DNA of 64,000 bases from Ailanthus altissimus. Taxonomy: Eukaryota > Streptophyta > Magnoliopsida > Sapindales > Simaroubaceae. The stretch is from assembly GCA_946807835.1 (NCBI GenBank), contig OX327702.1, positions 10,602,001 to 10,666,000 on the forward strand. Direction: 5' to 3'. Both the position numbers and the translations under genes were made by a program. The notes beneath the pieces are model-generated. The model did no database searches, was not told the DNA's origin, and saw only the letters and a list, made by a program, of their open reading frames with translations. Of the stretch, positions 1 through 11,845 are shown one piece after another. Within the stretch, counting starts at the first letter, position 1. Each line of letters starts with the position of its first letter.

Positions 1-1370
1 TTATTTAATAATTAAATAATCATTATGTGAAATGATCATTTTGCCCATCATAAATAGTTACAAAGTCTACTCCTAGTAAGTCCCACTATAGTCGCACTTG
101 AATAAACTCAACCAAAGATCCACAATATACCACATGTCATTATACAATTAGTAAATAATAATTATTGACTAATTGTTGTACTTAATGCTTAAATATAGAC
201 ATGCACGCATTTCTGTGGTAGTGCTAGATATTACTGGATTAAACAATTTAATCTGGTACGCTGCCCCAATGCACAACGAGTACACTCCATAATGCGGGAC
301 TCTTCAGGTCCACGCTCGATTCGTCAAATAGAACTATTCTATGAGTCCATGAACATTGCCCCACGCACACATTACAGATATACAAATCAACGCATCGTCC
401 ATCCAAGTTGAGGTCACAACGCATCGCATAGTCCTTCCGTTATAATATCCTGGATGTGCGAGGATATAAATTATTACCGTCAAATTTTCATGTGTTCATC
501 TATGTCATATCTCCAGACTTGTATCTCACTGAACAATATGTGCAAACTCCTTTGCCATATTGTTATGCCATGACGGAAACTCTTTCTCGAGATTAATGCT
601 TGTGATCACAAGATTTTTTGAGATATAGTTTCGAAGCATTTGGATATCTAACTCCTTATACGAGCTAATGGATCTCATATCTGTACACATCGGACTCCAT
701 AAGCATCAGACCATACCTAGCGATACCCAATGGTCACACCATGAAAGGTTTGTGATATGCGTGGAATCAAAGTATGGTGGATTACTTACAAGCCCACCGT
801 GGCACTCAGGTCAAAGGACCACGTATACTACTCAACCCGAGAGGACTATATCCAGTCTTAACTGGATACCCATATGTCAATACAAGCTCTAAGCTTATAG
901 TCGGCTAGAAATGACCATCTATACCCTATAGGTACGACATATGCTGAATTATATCAAGGTATTCACCGACAGACCCGTATCGGCAAAAATAAATCAGGGA
1001 GAATATTTGATAACATACTTGTGCAACTAATATTTTCTGACACTCGATTGCAACTCTTGCAACTTGCAGTTACTAGTTTATTCTCAGGTCTATATCCCAT
1101 TACAGACATTGCTCCAACTCTTGAATTTTTGTTTAGTATTATAACCACATAATTATTAGCTGTGCTAATATTTAGCATTTATATCTTTCAGTGTGGTCAA
1201 CTGTTGACCCTTATCTAAACTCTTTTAGATCAGATCTGAACTCTTTCGAATCATACAATGTCTGTAATGTTACATTGCATAGTATCATATAAATAAGTAT
1301 TAGTGATTTAATGAGAATGTACACATGTATATGTACATTTAGGGATGACACGTAAGCACTAACCCTAACA
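1..1370 (-). mobile_element. LTR-A family LTR, minus strand, cut by window start
   Basis: The complement reads in from position 1370 with the LTR-A start TGTTAGGG, followed by the same order of blocks seen in the plus-strand copies near 23.8, 33.0, 36.0, 41.7 and 63.5 kb. The 3' part of the LTR lies outside the window. The five bases after its end are TAAAC, the expected TSD, but the partner flank is not visible. Short open frames here are also found in the other copies and are not genes. Confidence 0.85.
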
Positions 1371-4255
1371 TAAACGACATAACGATTATTTTATTAGTTT
1401 TCATAAAGAACTAAACATCATTATCATTTTCAATCTCAATTAGTTTTAACTTAAATCTCATTGAATCACTATAAATTTTATAAAAAAAACTTTATACAAC
1501 ACATTATCAACTCTAATTATATAACATATAATATTTAAAAACTTTATATATTTATTCGTTAGAATTAAAATACTTAAGTTTTTGTATCTAATATATCTCT
1601 CATTATTATAATTAAAACTCTCTCACTTTTTTCAAAAATAATTAATGAGTGACGTATAACACTTATAACAAAAAAAATTTAAAAATTATTTAAATTAATA
1701 AACAAATTAAATTTAATAAAATCATGCGCAGCACCTACACACACCTCTCTGCATGTGTAAGAAACATGCATTTCATGCAACCATAATTAATCACACATAT
1801 ACACAAAACCTACGGGCAACTTGGATTTTTTCTCTCATTCATCATATTTTTTACTACTTTATCACATTATATTATGATTATATTTTGATGTTCATATATT
1901 TACAAAATAAATACAAAAACTTTTAAACTATATTCATAACTCTAATTTGATTAATTTAAATTTATAAATATAAAAAAAATAAAAATATTACATAATAATA
2001 TAAGTAATCGTACCCTTTTACAATTAGAATATTAAAATATACTTATTCTAAAAGTTGAAGTGTTATTTTAAGATTGACTTTGAGATTGCTGATTTTTATA
2101 TATTTGTTTTTAAATATTTTATTTATCATGATATTTTATAAACAAAGACAATTGTATCTATTTACTCTTAATTTGACTAATTAAGATTAAATTATTAATT
2201 TGTGACTAAGAAAAAAGATAATTGTCTAAATTTTAGCTTATTTTTAAAAATTTCTCTTTAGTAAATGGGTGTATGGATGATGGTGGAGCGCCAACTTAAG
2301 ATTTATCTCCATCTGTATTTTAAATTGACTGGGAAAAATATCTTTAAAGGGGCAGAAATCTGATCTGATCTGATCATAAAAAGAGATGAGCAGAAGTCTA
2401 CGAAAATGGTGACAACCGACATGTTCCTTTGGTATTCGAAATGAAATTTTGCTGTAACATCTAACAAAGATCTGATCTGATGCCCCCAAAATGAGTTGCA
2501 GCCTTTTCATTACCCATAATGAGTTACGTCCATTGGAGAAAGCACTACTATCTTTGGTCTGACTGTAACATCATCTTAATAATCATAGACTCGTTTTTCA
2601 CTCCCGAGGCTGAGTGATGGGGTTAATAGATTAAGAGGTGAAATCGATACTAAAGTGGTGCAACGACATAAAGCATAAGCAAACAAAACCAATGAAGCTT
2701 GTGGGATTTCAAGCGCCCAGCGTCGCATTAACCGACGTTTTAAGTTGATTTATAGAAATAATTTATGTTTCCTTTTCTACTTTTCTCTCTTTTTCGACCA
2801 TTATTGATTTTCATATCCAGAAAAAAAGTTGAAGCTCGGCTCCAATAATAGAACCGTTGTTGAATTATGAACGTGAAAGTGGGCTTTCTCCGAGTTGATA
2901 TAATAACACGATGTTGACCCAAATGTTATCCGTACATAATAATTCAATATGATTCATTGATCAAATGGGTACAATTTTGGTATAAATATAACATTAAGAG
3001 CTCACCATTCAAGTCGCTACTGGCTAGCACCTTGACATTGAGCTTATATTCACCTAATTTTTTGTTTTTCCAGAAAAGAAAATTTCCAATAAATTTGTTA
3101 CACCTCCACCAATCGAACTAAATTGACAAAGAAATTTTGTGATTCAGATAAAATTAGAAATCGAACAAGAGTGATCAGTAATTAAGCAAATTTTTGGGAG
3201 CCTCAAGCTTATAAAGAAAATTTAAAATTTAAGTGTTTAATTCAAAAGACTAATCTAGTAGATAGAAGAATCATCCTACTTATAAATTTAAGTATTAATT
3301 ATTTTTCAACTAATGTGTGGGAACCAGCTCACTCAACAATTCTTGCTCAAACAAATCTCCGCCTGTAGTGATGCGACATCGACTCTTTCGTTTGATAATG
3401 AGTTCATCCATCTCGAACGAAATCTTCACTGATAATGACCCAATACTGATCCTTTCATTTGACAATAAATCTATTCACATTACGACTATCAGAATTTGAC
3501 TCTGATACCACTCAACAACCTCTTCTTTAATGAAATTTCTATCAATTATGACTTAATATCAATCTTTTCATTTAACAAATGAGTCCATCCACTTCGAATA
3601 AAATCTCTATCTATAATTGTCTAGTACCAACACTTTCATTCAATAATGAATTTATTCATATTTTAATTATGAGGCTCAATCTCTAATACTTTTTGTACGA
3701 GAGCATTGGACTTATAAAAAGAATCCTATAATCTAAGTATCCACTTTAAAAGACTAGCTTACTAGACGAAAAGACTATTATATTTATAAACTCAAATAAT
3801 GTTAAAGTTAACAGCAAACAAAGCTAAGGCTCAACTCTTTGGCCTTAGATTGTAGATACACATTACGTGCAAAGCACGAGCCTTAAACTAATACAAAATT
3901 TTAATGATTTAGTTTTCTACATACAACAGGATCATATCGGATTGAGCACCTATTGAGGAATCTAATCTCTTTATCTGCGGATTTTGATGTTCTAAAAAAA
4001 TAATGAAAGACAAAATAAAAAGTAACTCCACCATGCCAGTGACCCTCACCCTCAGCTGTGTTAAAGGTACAGGACGATGTACTAAAGCCACTAGTATCTC
4101 AAAAGAATGAGCAATAATTCTTTGACTGGCCAAACACATTTCTTCTGTAGGGTTGGTGAAAGTGTTTATTCTTGTAATAATGGAACTTTGATACATAAGT
4201 GGAGTTTCGCTATGAAATTGTTTTAAAATTTAGAAAATATTCGGATTAATGGAAC
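1371..4255. other. AT-rich intergenic DNA
   Basis: This is the spacer between the truncated LTR and the transporter pseudogene. It is AT-rich, especially 1371-2240, with poly-A and poly-T runs. No reading frame here resembles a known protein; frames of 60-95 codons at 2244-2510, 2740-2922 and 3909-4196 (all minus) lack recognisable motifs. A TATA-like string lies near 2980, but nothing downstream confirms a promoter. The only clear internal structure is the degenerate tandem repeat listed separately. Confidence 0.6.
3365..3660. repeat. Degenerate tandem repeat, about four units
   Basis: Four diverged units of roughly 60-110 bp follow the pattern: a 'tgat/tatg' box, then 'ctttcatttgacaat' or a variant, then 'gagtycatccayytcgaa', then 'aaatct'. 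Matching blocks start near 3365, 3427, 3545 and 3615. A CTCTGATACC-like string between units two and three resembles a tRNA B-box complement, so a SINE or other retroposon origin is possible but unproven. Confidence 0.5.
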
Positions 4256-4259
4256 ACTA

Positions 4260-4270
4260 CTTATATAAAT
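4260..4270 (+). promoter_or_regulatory. Candidate TATA box of the WAT1-like locus
   Basis: The string TTATATAAATAG lies about 140 bp upstream of the ATG at 4404, leaving room for a 5'UTR of about 100 nt. It is the best TATA-like match just upstream. This is a position-based inference; no transcript evidence is available. Confidence 0.45.
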
Positions 4271-4403
4271 AGCATCAGAGCTGATGCACTCCGCCATTCT
4301 CATTACTCGAACATTATAAAATTTTCCGTTCATGATTCTCATTGTTCTCTCGTTATAAAATTTGGTTTTTCAAGACTTTTTGAGTTTCAGTGTGAAGTGA
4401 ATC

Positions 4404-6559
4404 ATGAAAAACCATATCGTTATTTTGTTTAACAGGGCGAGGTCGTTCATTGGTGTCATTTTTATGCAAGTTGGGTTTGCCGGGATGGATGTTCTGTGCA
4501 AGGCTGCGTTAAATAAGGGGATGAGCAATTATGTCCTTGTTGTGTATCGACACGCCGTTGCCACCATTGTCATGGCTCCTTTTGCTTCCATTCTAGACAA
4601 GTCGTCTTCTCCTTTCCTTTTTTTTTTACTTAATAAAATAAATCACAAGCACAACACAGAAACATACCCACAAAAAAAAAAAAAAAGGAACAACAAATGA
4701 TGAAACTTATTCTGAATACAATGGTTGTGTTTTCTTATTTAACAGGAAGGTACGACCAAAGATGACAGTGGCAATCTTCACAAAGTTTTTGCTGCTGGGC
4801 TTACTAGAGTAATTTTCTAAAATTTGTAATATGTTTATTGCATTAAGCACATACAAGATATATTTTAGTTATTAAGCATGTCGCATGTCTATGTAGGCTA
4901 GCGATCGACCAAAATTTGTATTTTATTGGGATGAAGTACACAACCGCGACATTTACAGCTGCTATGTACAACAACATTCTTCCTGCCATCACCTTTGTAC
5001 TGGCTTGGATGGTCAGGTAACTTTCTTAATACACGCCAACACTTAGTAACCTTAGTATAAATTATAAAAGCTTCTCCTAGGGGAAGCATCCACATAAATT
5101 GAGAGAAAGACGATTAATTTTCTTTTTCTTAATTGGGACTCATATGTTTGTTTCCACTTTCAACCCAGGCTTGAGAAGGTAAAGCTTAAAAGTATCCGGA
5201 GCCAGGCTAAGGTTTTTGGGACATTGGCAACAGTGGGAGGAGCCATGGTCATGACCCTGATAAAGGGTCCAGTTATCGACTTGATCTGGACAAGACGAGC
5301 AAATCATGGGCAGGAAAGCAGTGGGACAACCATCCACAATTCAATCAAGGGCGCCCTCATCATCACAGCTGGTTCCTTCAGTTGGGCTTGTTTCATTATT
5401 CTAAGGTAAGTTACTCCCTACATAATCCTAATACTTAATTGTTTGAACATCTAGTAAACCGTGACAACTTTCTGCTTCATTTCTTTCTTCAGGCAATCAC
5501 AATGAAATCATACCCTGCTGAGCTCTCTCTTACAGCTTGGATATGCTTCTTGGGCACAGCTGAGGGTGCCATAGTGGCGCTCACAATGGAAAGAGGCAAA
5601 GCAGGCATCTGGTCTATACACTGGGACACTAAATTAATGGCTACTGTCTACAGTGTAAGAATCTTCAAGTAAATTTGATATAATCAAAAGATCTGTGGTT
5701 TGAGAAAGTTCTACAAAATTCAGTCCCCTCCAAATTGATTTCCCTTGTTCTATTTGTGGAACCACCATGGCTATTTCAGCAATATCTATTGCTACCATAA
5801 TGCATCCATGCGCAATCCTAAAAACCAACCTTCTCATGGCCATCTTCCTCCTTCAATCTCCTCAAACCTAAATGATGGTTCGATCATCTTCCTCTTTTAT
5901 CCTCTTTCAACCAATAAATTGATAATCTTATCCATAAATAATGAATCCCTGATAATTAAGGGTAAGTATTTTTTATTTCTTTCTTTTGAAAATTAAAATC
6001 TCTAACGAAATGAAGCATTTAATTTCTCACTACATTAGAGACCAGAAATAAATCTAAATATACCTACATAATTGGCCAGGAAATAATAAATGTTCCAACT
6101 TATGTTAAATTTTGCATGCCTGCAGGGGGTAGTCTGCTCAGGACTAGCTTACTACATTCGGGGAATAGTAATGAAAGACAGGTCCAGTTTTTGTGACAGC
6201 TTTCAGTTCCTTATGCATGGTTATTGTGGCGATCATGAGCTCCTTCATTTTGGCTGAGCAAATGTACCTTGGAAGGTAAAGTGTGTATAAAGCTGTCACC
6301 ACTAACACAATCACAATCCCACATGATGAAGAAACTAACTCAGATGATATTTTACAGGGTCATTGGTGCCATTATCGTAGTTACAGGCCTATATCTTGTT
6401 GTCTGGGGTAAAAGCAAGGATTACAAGTTACCATCCCCATCAATTGATGAGCAGATACCACAAATTGAACAAACAAAAGATGCAGGTAGCAACCAAAAGG
6501 AAAATTTTAGTCATGAGGTCATCAAAATTGATGTGACAGGAATTGCAGCTAGCAAATAA
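4404..6559 (+). pseudogene. WAT1-related (EamA / nodulin MtN21-type) transporter, frameshifted
   Basis: Seven exons follow the layout usual for plant WAT1-related genes: 4404-4600, 4746-4808, 4897-5016, 5169-5405, 5493-5654, 6126-6275 and 6358-6559, all with GT...AG introns. Family hallmarks are GFAGMDVLCKAALNKGM and YRHAVATIVMAPFA in exon 1, RPKMT in exon 2, YFIGMKYTTATF with NILPAITFVLAW in exon 3, YPAELSLTAWIC in exon 5, AEQMYLG in exon 6, and an LVVWGKSKDYK end followed by a polar tail. The family is ten-helix plasma-membrane or tonoplast proteins moving auxin, amino acids or related metabolites. Two lesions break the frame. The exon 4/5 junction lacks one base (CTA-AG where CTN-CAG is usual), so splicing gives a stop within a few codons. 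Exon 6 lacks two bases after KDR, where relatives have a longer G run before PVFVTAF. Both sit in or near short homopolymers, so assembly error is possible. Without them it would encode about 340 residues. Confidence 0.8.
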
Positions 6560-8111
6560 CAATGACAATGCAAAAGGGATCCTATTACAACCTAGAATTT
6601 AACTTCCCCGTATCAAGGGTTCAAGTTGCATGTACTATTCAGAAACCACAATTCCAGTTAACTGGAATGCGAGTGAATTAACTAATAATTAACCTCTAAT
6701 AGATCATGCAACAGATTCCATGTTGACTGGATGAATATGATTTATCGTTTCTGTTCAGTACAGGCATTATATTCAAACCAAGTAAAATAAGCTTCAATAG
6801 TAAACTAATTCAAGTTGCCACAGTGTCAGTATCCTCTAGCATAAGCATCTTAGGAACCGATATATTTTCAATATTTCAGCCCAATATGACTTAGAGCCAA
6901 CCCTTTCAACCACATCACTAACATGAAGTCGGATTTTGTAGTGGTGCATCCTTAGATTCTATATTGCTCATGACCAAACCCTCTCAATGTTCTTCCTTCA
7001 ACTTAATTCTAGTACTCTCATGATCTGCATATTCTTAGAAAGGTAAACACATGCGTATCTTAACATTCTTAGTGTAACACACATTTTGTAAACACACTTC
7101 TAACTACCAGACACTCTATGCCATGGTCATTGTCTACATTCTCTTGAAGAAAATAGGTATCCTATGATCATAATCATATGATACTATCTATATATCATGC
7201 AAGATAATATTGTCTATAAGAAAATTTTGATCAAAATCAAGACATCACAAATAAATACACACATTTTTCAAGATGTATACAAGTTCCATACTTCATACAT
7301 GACATTCTGTCAGTAAATTGTGGAGACATTCAAATAATTGCCTGTCCTCTACTTCTAGTAACTTGAGTAAACACATTTATGGATCGACCAACACTGTATT
7401 ATGTAATTATATTTTTGAAGGTAATGACAGTGATTTTTGAACATACACCAATCCAGCAAAGGTAGTCTAAAGCACACTTACATTCTTTTACCACAGTGAA
7501 CTTGAATGTCAATGCTATGGGTAAAATGGATAAACAACAAAATAACATTCTACCATTAAATAATTTTCCTAAGTTCTGCAAATACAGTCAACATCATCAT
7601 TAATTCAATCCAACTGGATTAAATGCTTTGCACTATTGGTGATGCTGATGCTAACATCTGCTGAACCAGCTCTAAACAGCTCAAGCCAAAACTCATGATC
7701 ACAATTAACAATTTCTCACACAATTGGCATGGAATGAAGAAACTCAAGCAGATTTATCAGAATCCCTAGTTTTTTACTCCATCCAGGGATATCAAGGAAA
7801 AGATGACAAAAATACATTTCAAAATTACAAGAACTTCCCCTCTTATGATAAGTGACAACATTTCAGTTTCATCCTTTAAGTTCAGTCACAGCGGCTACTG
7901 TCATCTAATAACCACATACAAAAGTCATAATCTTTGTGAAAGGATCTCTACTTTCACCATCATTCCTAACCCTCAAATTAGGAGTAACAAAAACATCCAA
8001 GCCCTTAAGTTAGTGGTGCAATCACCATTAACGAGTACAAGGTGTTGCCAAAAAGATCACTCCTATGCACAAAACAAAAGACATCCTACCTTACATTTGG
8101 ACATAGCTACT
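6560..8111. other. Convergent intergenic spacer and 3'UTRs
   Basis: This 1.55 kb lies between the stop of the plus-strand WAT1-like locus and the stop of the minus-strand TDBD gene, so it should hold both 3'UTRs. It is less AT-rich than the DNA upstream. A short palindrome (CCAGTTAACTGG) lies near 6653. Frames such as 7399-7581 (-) and 7803-8117 (+) have no recognisable domains. I see no TE signature here. Confidence 0.5.
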
Positions 8112-10948
8112 TCATGACAATTGCTTCCCTTCATCCTTTCCATATATACGCTGAAGCTCACGAGTTGCAGCTAGAAAGGACTCTGAAAATAGCAAGAACA
8201 GAAAATTTAGGAAGGGTGACATAGTGTCAATATAGACATCTTTGAGTTACAAACAAACTATCTGTCCTTTTGCATCAAAAGGGAATTGGAAATTTGAGAT
8301 ACTAAAATGTCAAAAGCAACACAATAGTATTTGATAGTTTGCATCACCTTTCCAAAGACGGAAGGACTTCTGATTGATGGGAGAGCCAGTAATTGTCTGA
8401 ATAACATCAAACAACATATTTTGAGGCGTGCTCCTTAGCTCTTGGACAATCCCATATATAGTCTTCCCATTTTCAAAATAAATGTGATTATTTGGATGTT
8501 TTGTTTTGCAACCAGCATGGCGCTCAAATTCATAAGCATTAATAACCTACAATAAAATGGTTGATCAGCTAAGATTTGAGCTCTAAAGTTTCCTTGCCAG
8601 CAAGCTAATATAAAGTACCTTTGAGTAATTACAGGACTGACAGCTACACTGATACCCAGAACCTTTTATAACCCCACGGAGCTCCTTCTACCATGCATAA
8701 GAAGGGCAGACATGTCACCAAATAAGAAGGGCAGACATGCGATGAAACAATAAGTAAATCTAAAAGATGACCACCAAGCACTAAGATTTACCTCCCGCGA
8801 CCAGGCAATGTACTTTACAGGAACTCCATCCAGCATACCAGTTGATAGCAAACTTCTGACATTTGAAGGAAAGTTGTTTGAAGGAGCCTTCTTAGCAGGT
8901 TTTTGGTCCTCTTTCTTTCTTGAATTATTTTCGGTGACAGATACTGTCACATGGTCACTAGATACAAGTGTATCAACATTTGACTTAACCAACTGTTTCT
9001 GATTTAATGTTTCTGACGTAAGGACAGAAGATTGGCCTGTCATCATCCCATAAGTAGGTAACAATGTTCCCGAGGGATTTGCATCATCTTCATCATATCC
9101 ACCAAAGGATATAATAGTACTCTCTCCCTTATTATAAGACTGACCAATGGATAAACTATTGCTATCATCCTTGGTGTAAGCGTGAACCATTGATATGGTA
9201 CTGTCATCTCCTTTGTTATAGATGTGGCCCATTGATATGGTACCATCATCTACCTTGTTGTATTTTTGACCCACAGAGATAATATTATCATCCACCTTGC
9301 TGAAAGTATGGCCCATTTGTATGTTATCATTATTTTCTTTGTATGTTTGACCAATCGATATGTTATCATTGCCCTTGTTATAGGGTTGCCCCATTGAAAT
9401 GAAAATATTATTTTCCCTAACAAAGGTGTCACCCATAGACATAATGTTACCATCCCCTTTGCCATATGCAAGACCCATGGATGTGGAATTGTCATCAGCC
9501 TTGCTGTAAGAATGGTTCATTGGTATGTTGTTATCCACTGCATCATAGCCATGTCCCATTGATGCTGCCAGGACATTGTCAGTGTCCTTGACTTGGCTGA
9601 CCTTCACTTTTCTGATTCCATAACTTAGACCTGCTCTAGGATCTTCCAGTGTTTGTGACATAGATAGACCAAAGGAAGAATCATTACCAAATAAATCATC
9701 ACTAACCTTTCTACCAGGATCAATTTTTTCTGTGTTTACAGACGTGATGTTTCGTTCATCAAAATTGACAGTCCTGGCTGTCACAGGATCAAATAAACGT
9801 TCACTAAAAGGGCCAGATATTGAGTGAAAACTGGAAGCATGGCCCCATGGAGGAACATTAGAGTTTAACAATCCTGAAAATAGATTACTGCTTGGAACTC
9901 CAACTGCCTGTTTCTTGTTGTGGAAAAGCTCGGCCTCAGGACCATCCGTGAACCACTGATGAGAACGCTTTGGATCAATTCTAGAAGAATTATCATAAGC
10001 CATCTCACCATCATTTAAGAACTCAGGACCCTTCGCCATCCAAAAGCCTTGATTCTGAAAAAGAATGTCTCATATAATTACTGCAAAAAGAAGGCCTCAC
10101 CATATACTTATTGTAAAAGAAAACAATGGAAACACTCAATACACATTGTTGAGAATGTAATATGAACTAAACTATGACAAAAAACCATCAAAAGCTCTCT
10201 TGGCCCTTATCCAATCAGTACAACTGTTTTAGTTCTAATACTTAATGGTACAAGCTGAGCAAAGAAACAAAAAATTCATGGTTAGTTAGTTAACCCACAG
10301 TTAAACTACATTCTTTCTCATTCTTCTTCACTCTTTTGGCTCTAGCTGTACACTACTTCCATTGCCAATCATAGGCCAAAACCAATAACTAGGTGCCATT
10401 TAGAAGTAGTACTCAAAATAAAATAAATGGTTATATCAATATATTTACCACCATCCAAGGTGTAAGAGAGCTCAAAATCACGTTGATGGTAGCTATCAAT
10501 AAACAAATCAATGTCCATAAATTCCATTGCCATATACTTATATTCTACACGGATTGAGAACCGGAGTCAAAAGATTTGACTAAACACAATATGCTCTATT
10601 CCTCTCCGAAATCCCAAAACAGAAAAAGATAGAAATTTGTCACAAATGCTAAGTCAAATAAATCAGGCTAAATTTTCTCAAAAGATTTATCTGGTAAATC
10701 TTATTTAATACAAAAGCCCAGTTAACTTATTCCCATCAAAATGTCAGTTGTAGCATCTTCAATCTGTCACTACCCCATCCTCACAGAACAAAGGATTAGG
10801 GAAATTGAGTAGGTGTTGCCATTTATTTATGCCAACAAAACGACTGTGGAGTCACAATCAGTGTAAAGAGCGAAAAAAAGAAACTCATAAATAGTAATAT
10901 CAAATTTATCACATTGATAAAATCGCGCTCAAACTAGAAACGTACCAT
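8112..10948 (-). CDS. TDBD (Tify-domain-binding domain) protein, 5 coding exons
   Basis: Spliced coding exons on the minus strand are 10946-10948 (ATG only), 8792-10054, 8619-8687, 8348-8546 and 8112-8182. All junctions are GT...AG, and the total of 1605 nt gives 534 residues with no internal stop. The ATG ends its exon and splices to NQGFWMAKG; relatives also start with a few residues before (N)QGFWM, which supports this start over the internal Met. The N-terminal half is polar and low-complexity, followed by a tract of SMG-x2-Y-x-K-x-DDN repeats (about residues 166-321). The C-terminal part from SNNFPSNVRSLLSTGML onward is the conserved TDBD region: YIAWSRE, a CSCQSC cysteine cluster, YEFERHAGCKTKHPNNHIYF, and a final LQRIYGKDEG. 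By family knowledge, TDBD proteins are probably nuclear and linked to TIFY/jasmonate-type repression, sometimes joined to PHD fingers; none is present here. The exact role is unknown. The gene looks intact. Confidence 0.85.
9070..9580 (-). repeat. In-frame tandem repeats, about 12 x 39-42 bp, in the TDBD gene
   Basis: Within the large exon, about a dozen copies of a 13-14-codon unit are arranged head to tail. The protein consensus is S-M/I-G-x-x-Y-x-K-x-D-D-N-x-I. Copies include SMGLAYGKGDGNIM, SMGQPYNKGNDNI, SVGQKYNKVDDGTI and SMGHIYNKGDDSTI. The copies differ in sequence but keep the aromatic and the acidic cluster. The length alternates between 13 and 14 residues without breaking the frame. 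Confidence 0.85.
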
Positions 10949-10986
10949 TTTGCTCCTTCAACTTTTCTCCTGATGGTGTTTCTGCT
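10949..10986 (-). other. 5'UTR exon 2 (predicted) of the TDBD gene
   Basis: Just before the start codon is a short stretch bounded upstream by a CTAACAG acceptor (exon start at 10986, alternatively 10981). The ATG is followed at once by GTACGT, a good donor. The result is a small exon made of leader plus the ATG alone, with an intron of about 890 bp down to 10055. Confidence 0.55.
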
Positions 10987-11429
10987 CTGTTAGATAAGAT
11001 TCAACAGCTATGTATAAACACACTCTTCAAAATACATGTTACGCCATCAACGCCTTCGATTGATCAACACTGGATCCAGGATAACAGAATGCAAATGAGT
11101 ATCGGTCGTGGAAATTTAAGCTCTCTGCCAAATGTCTTGTCAATAAATTAAATGTAAATTACATTGTTTAGTAACAGAAAACAAAGTGAATAGATCTTGA
11201 AATCCAATATTAATATCATATAAATCTCTTACTATTTCTGTAACCAAATGCAAAGCAACTATAAAACTCGGTTCAGATGAACTTTTTTAAAAATAATAAA
11301 ATTCCTTTTTCATCCTCTATTTCTCAGCAGCCAAGTGAATAAATGGCTAAAACAAAGATAATTGAAGCATAAACCTAAAACTTTGAATATGGACATGGAG
11401 ACACAAAGAGAGATACTTATTTGATGTAC

Positions 11430-11660
11430 CTGCGATTAAGAACACTTCAATGAGCGTATGATCAATGGTCGGGAATCAGTGGACTTTCCGGCCAGTACAG
11501 ACAGGAAAAAATGCCGGAGATCGTACAGTCGCGGTCCGCGGGCGAGATCTAATAAGTGAAAAGGATTTTGTTTTGTGGTATTCGGATTAAGGTTTTTAGT
11601 TTGAAGAGAAATGATATAGATGGTGCAGTGCAAGATCGAAATACGTGGAGTGTGATCTGA
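11430..11660 (-). other. 5'UTR exon 1 and transcription start region (predicted)
   Basis: A donor-like CGCAG|GTACATC at 11430/11429 pairs with the acceptor at 10988/10987 to remove an intron of about 440 bp. Upstream DNA to about 11.8 kb is clearly more GC-rich than its surroundings (11480-11800), as expected of a leader and core promoter. The exon's 5' end is a guess, and no TATA box is obvious. Short minus-strand frames here are leader or promoter sequence, not genes. Confidence 0.45.
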
Positions 11661-11845
11661 ACCGTACACGTGGATAATCTATCAGTTAGATCTTGTCCGT
11701 TCACAGTCCGGCGCCGAGACTCGTCGCGATAAAGAGCCAATGAGTTTGAGTCTTCGAGCCAAAGTAGCTGCTTGTACTTTGTACGAAATATGACGAGCTC
11801 GCAAATAAAATCCAAAACTTAAAAATGACTTCTAATGCCGTGTCG

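Noticed and set aside
2244..2510. 88-codon minus-strand frame
   Set aside because: Sequence shows no family motif and no promoter or exon context.
3909..4196. 95-codon minus-strand frame just upstream of the WAT1-like locus
   Set aside because: No recognisable domain, no splice partners, and AT-rich context. It may be a fragment of something but cannot be supported as a gene.
5405..5493. Rescue of the WAT1-like frame by alternative splicing
   Set aside because: I checked the AG candidates in intron 4. None restores the frame to AITMKSYPAEL without a stop, and no other GT nearby gives the missing base.
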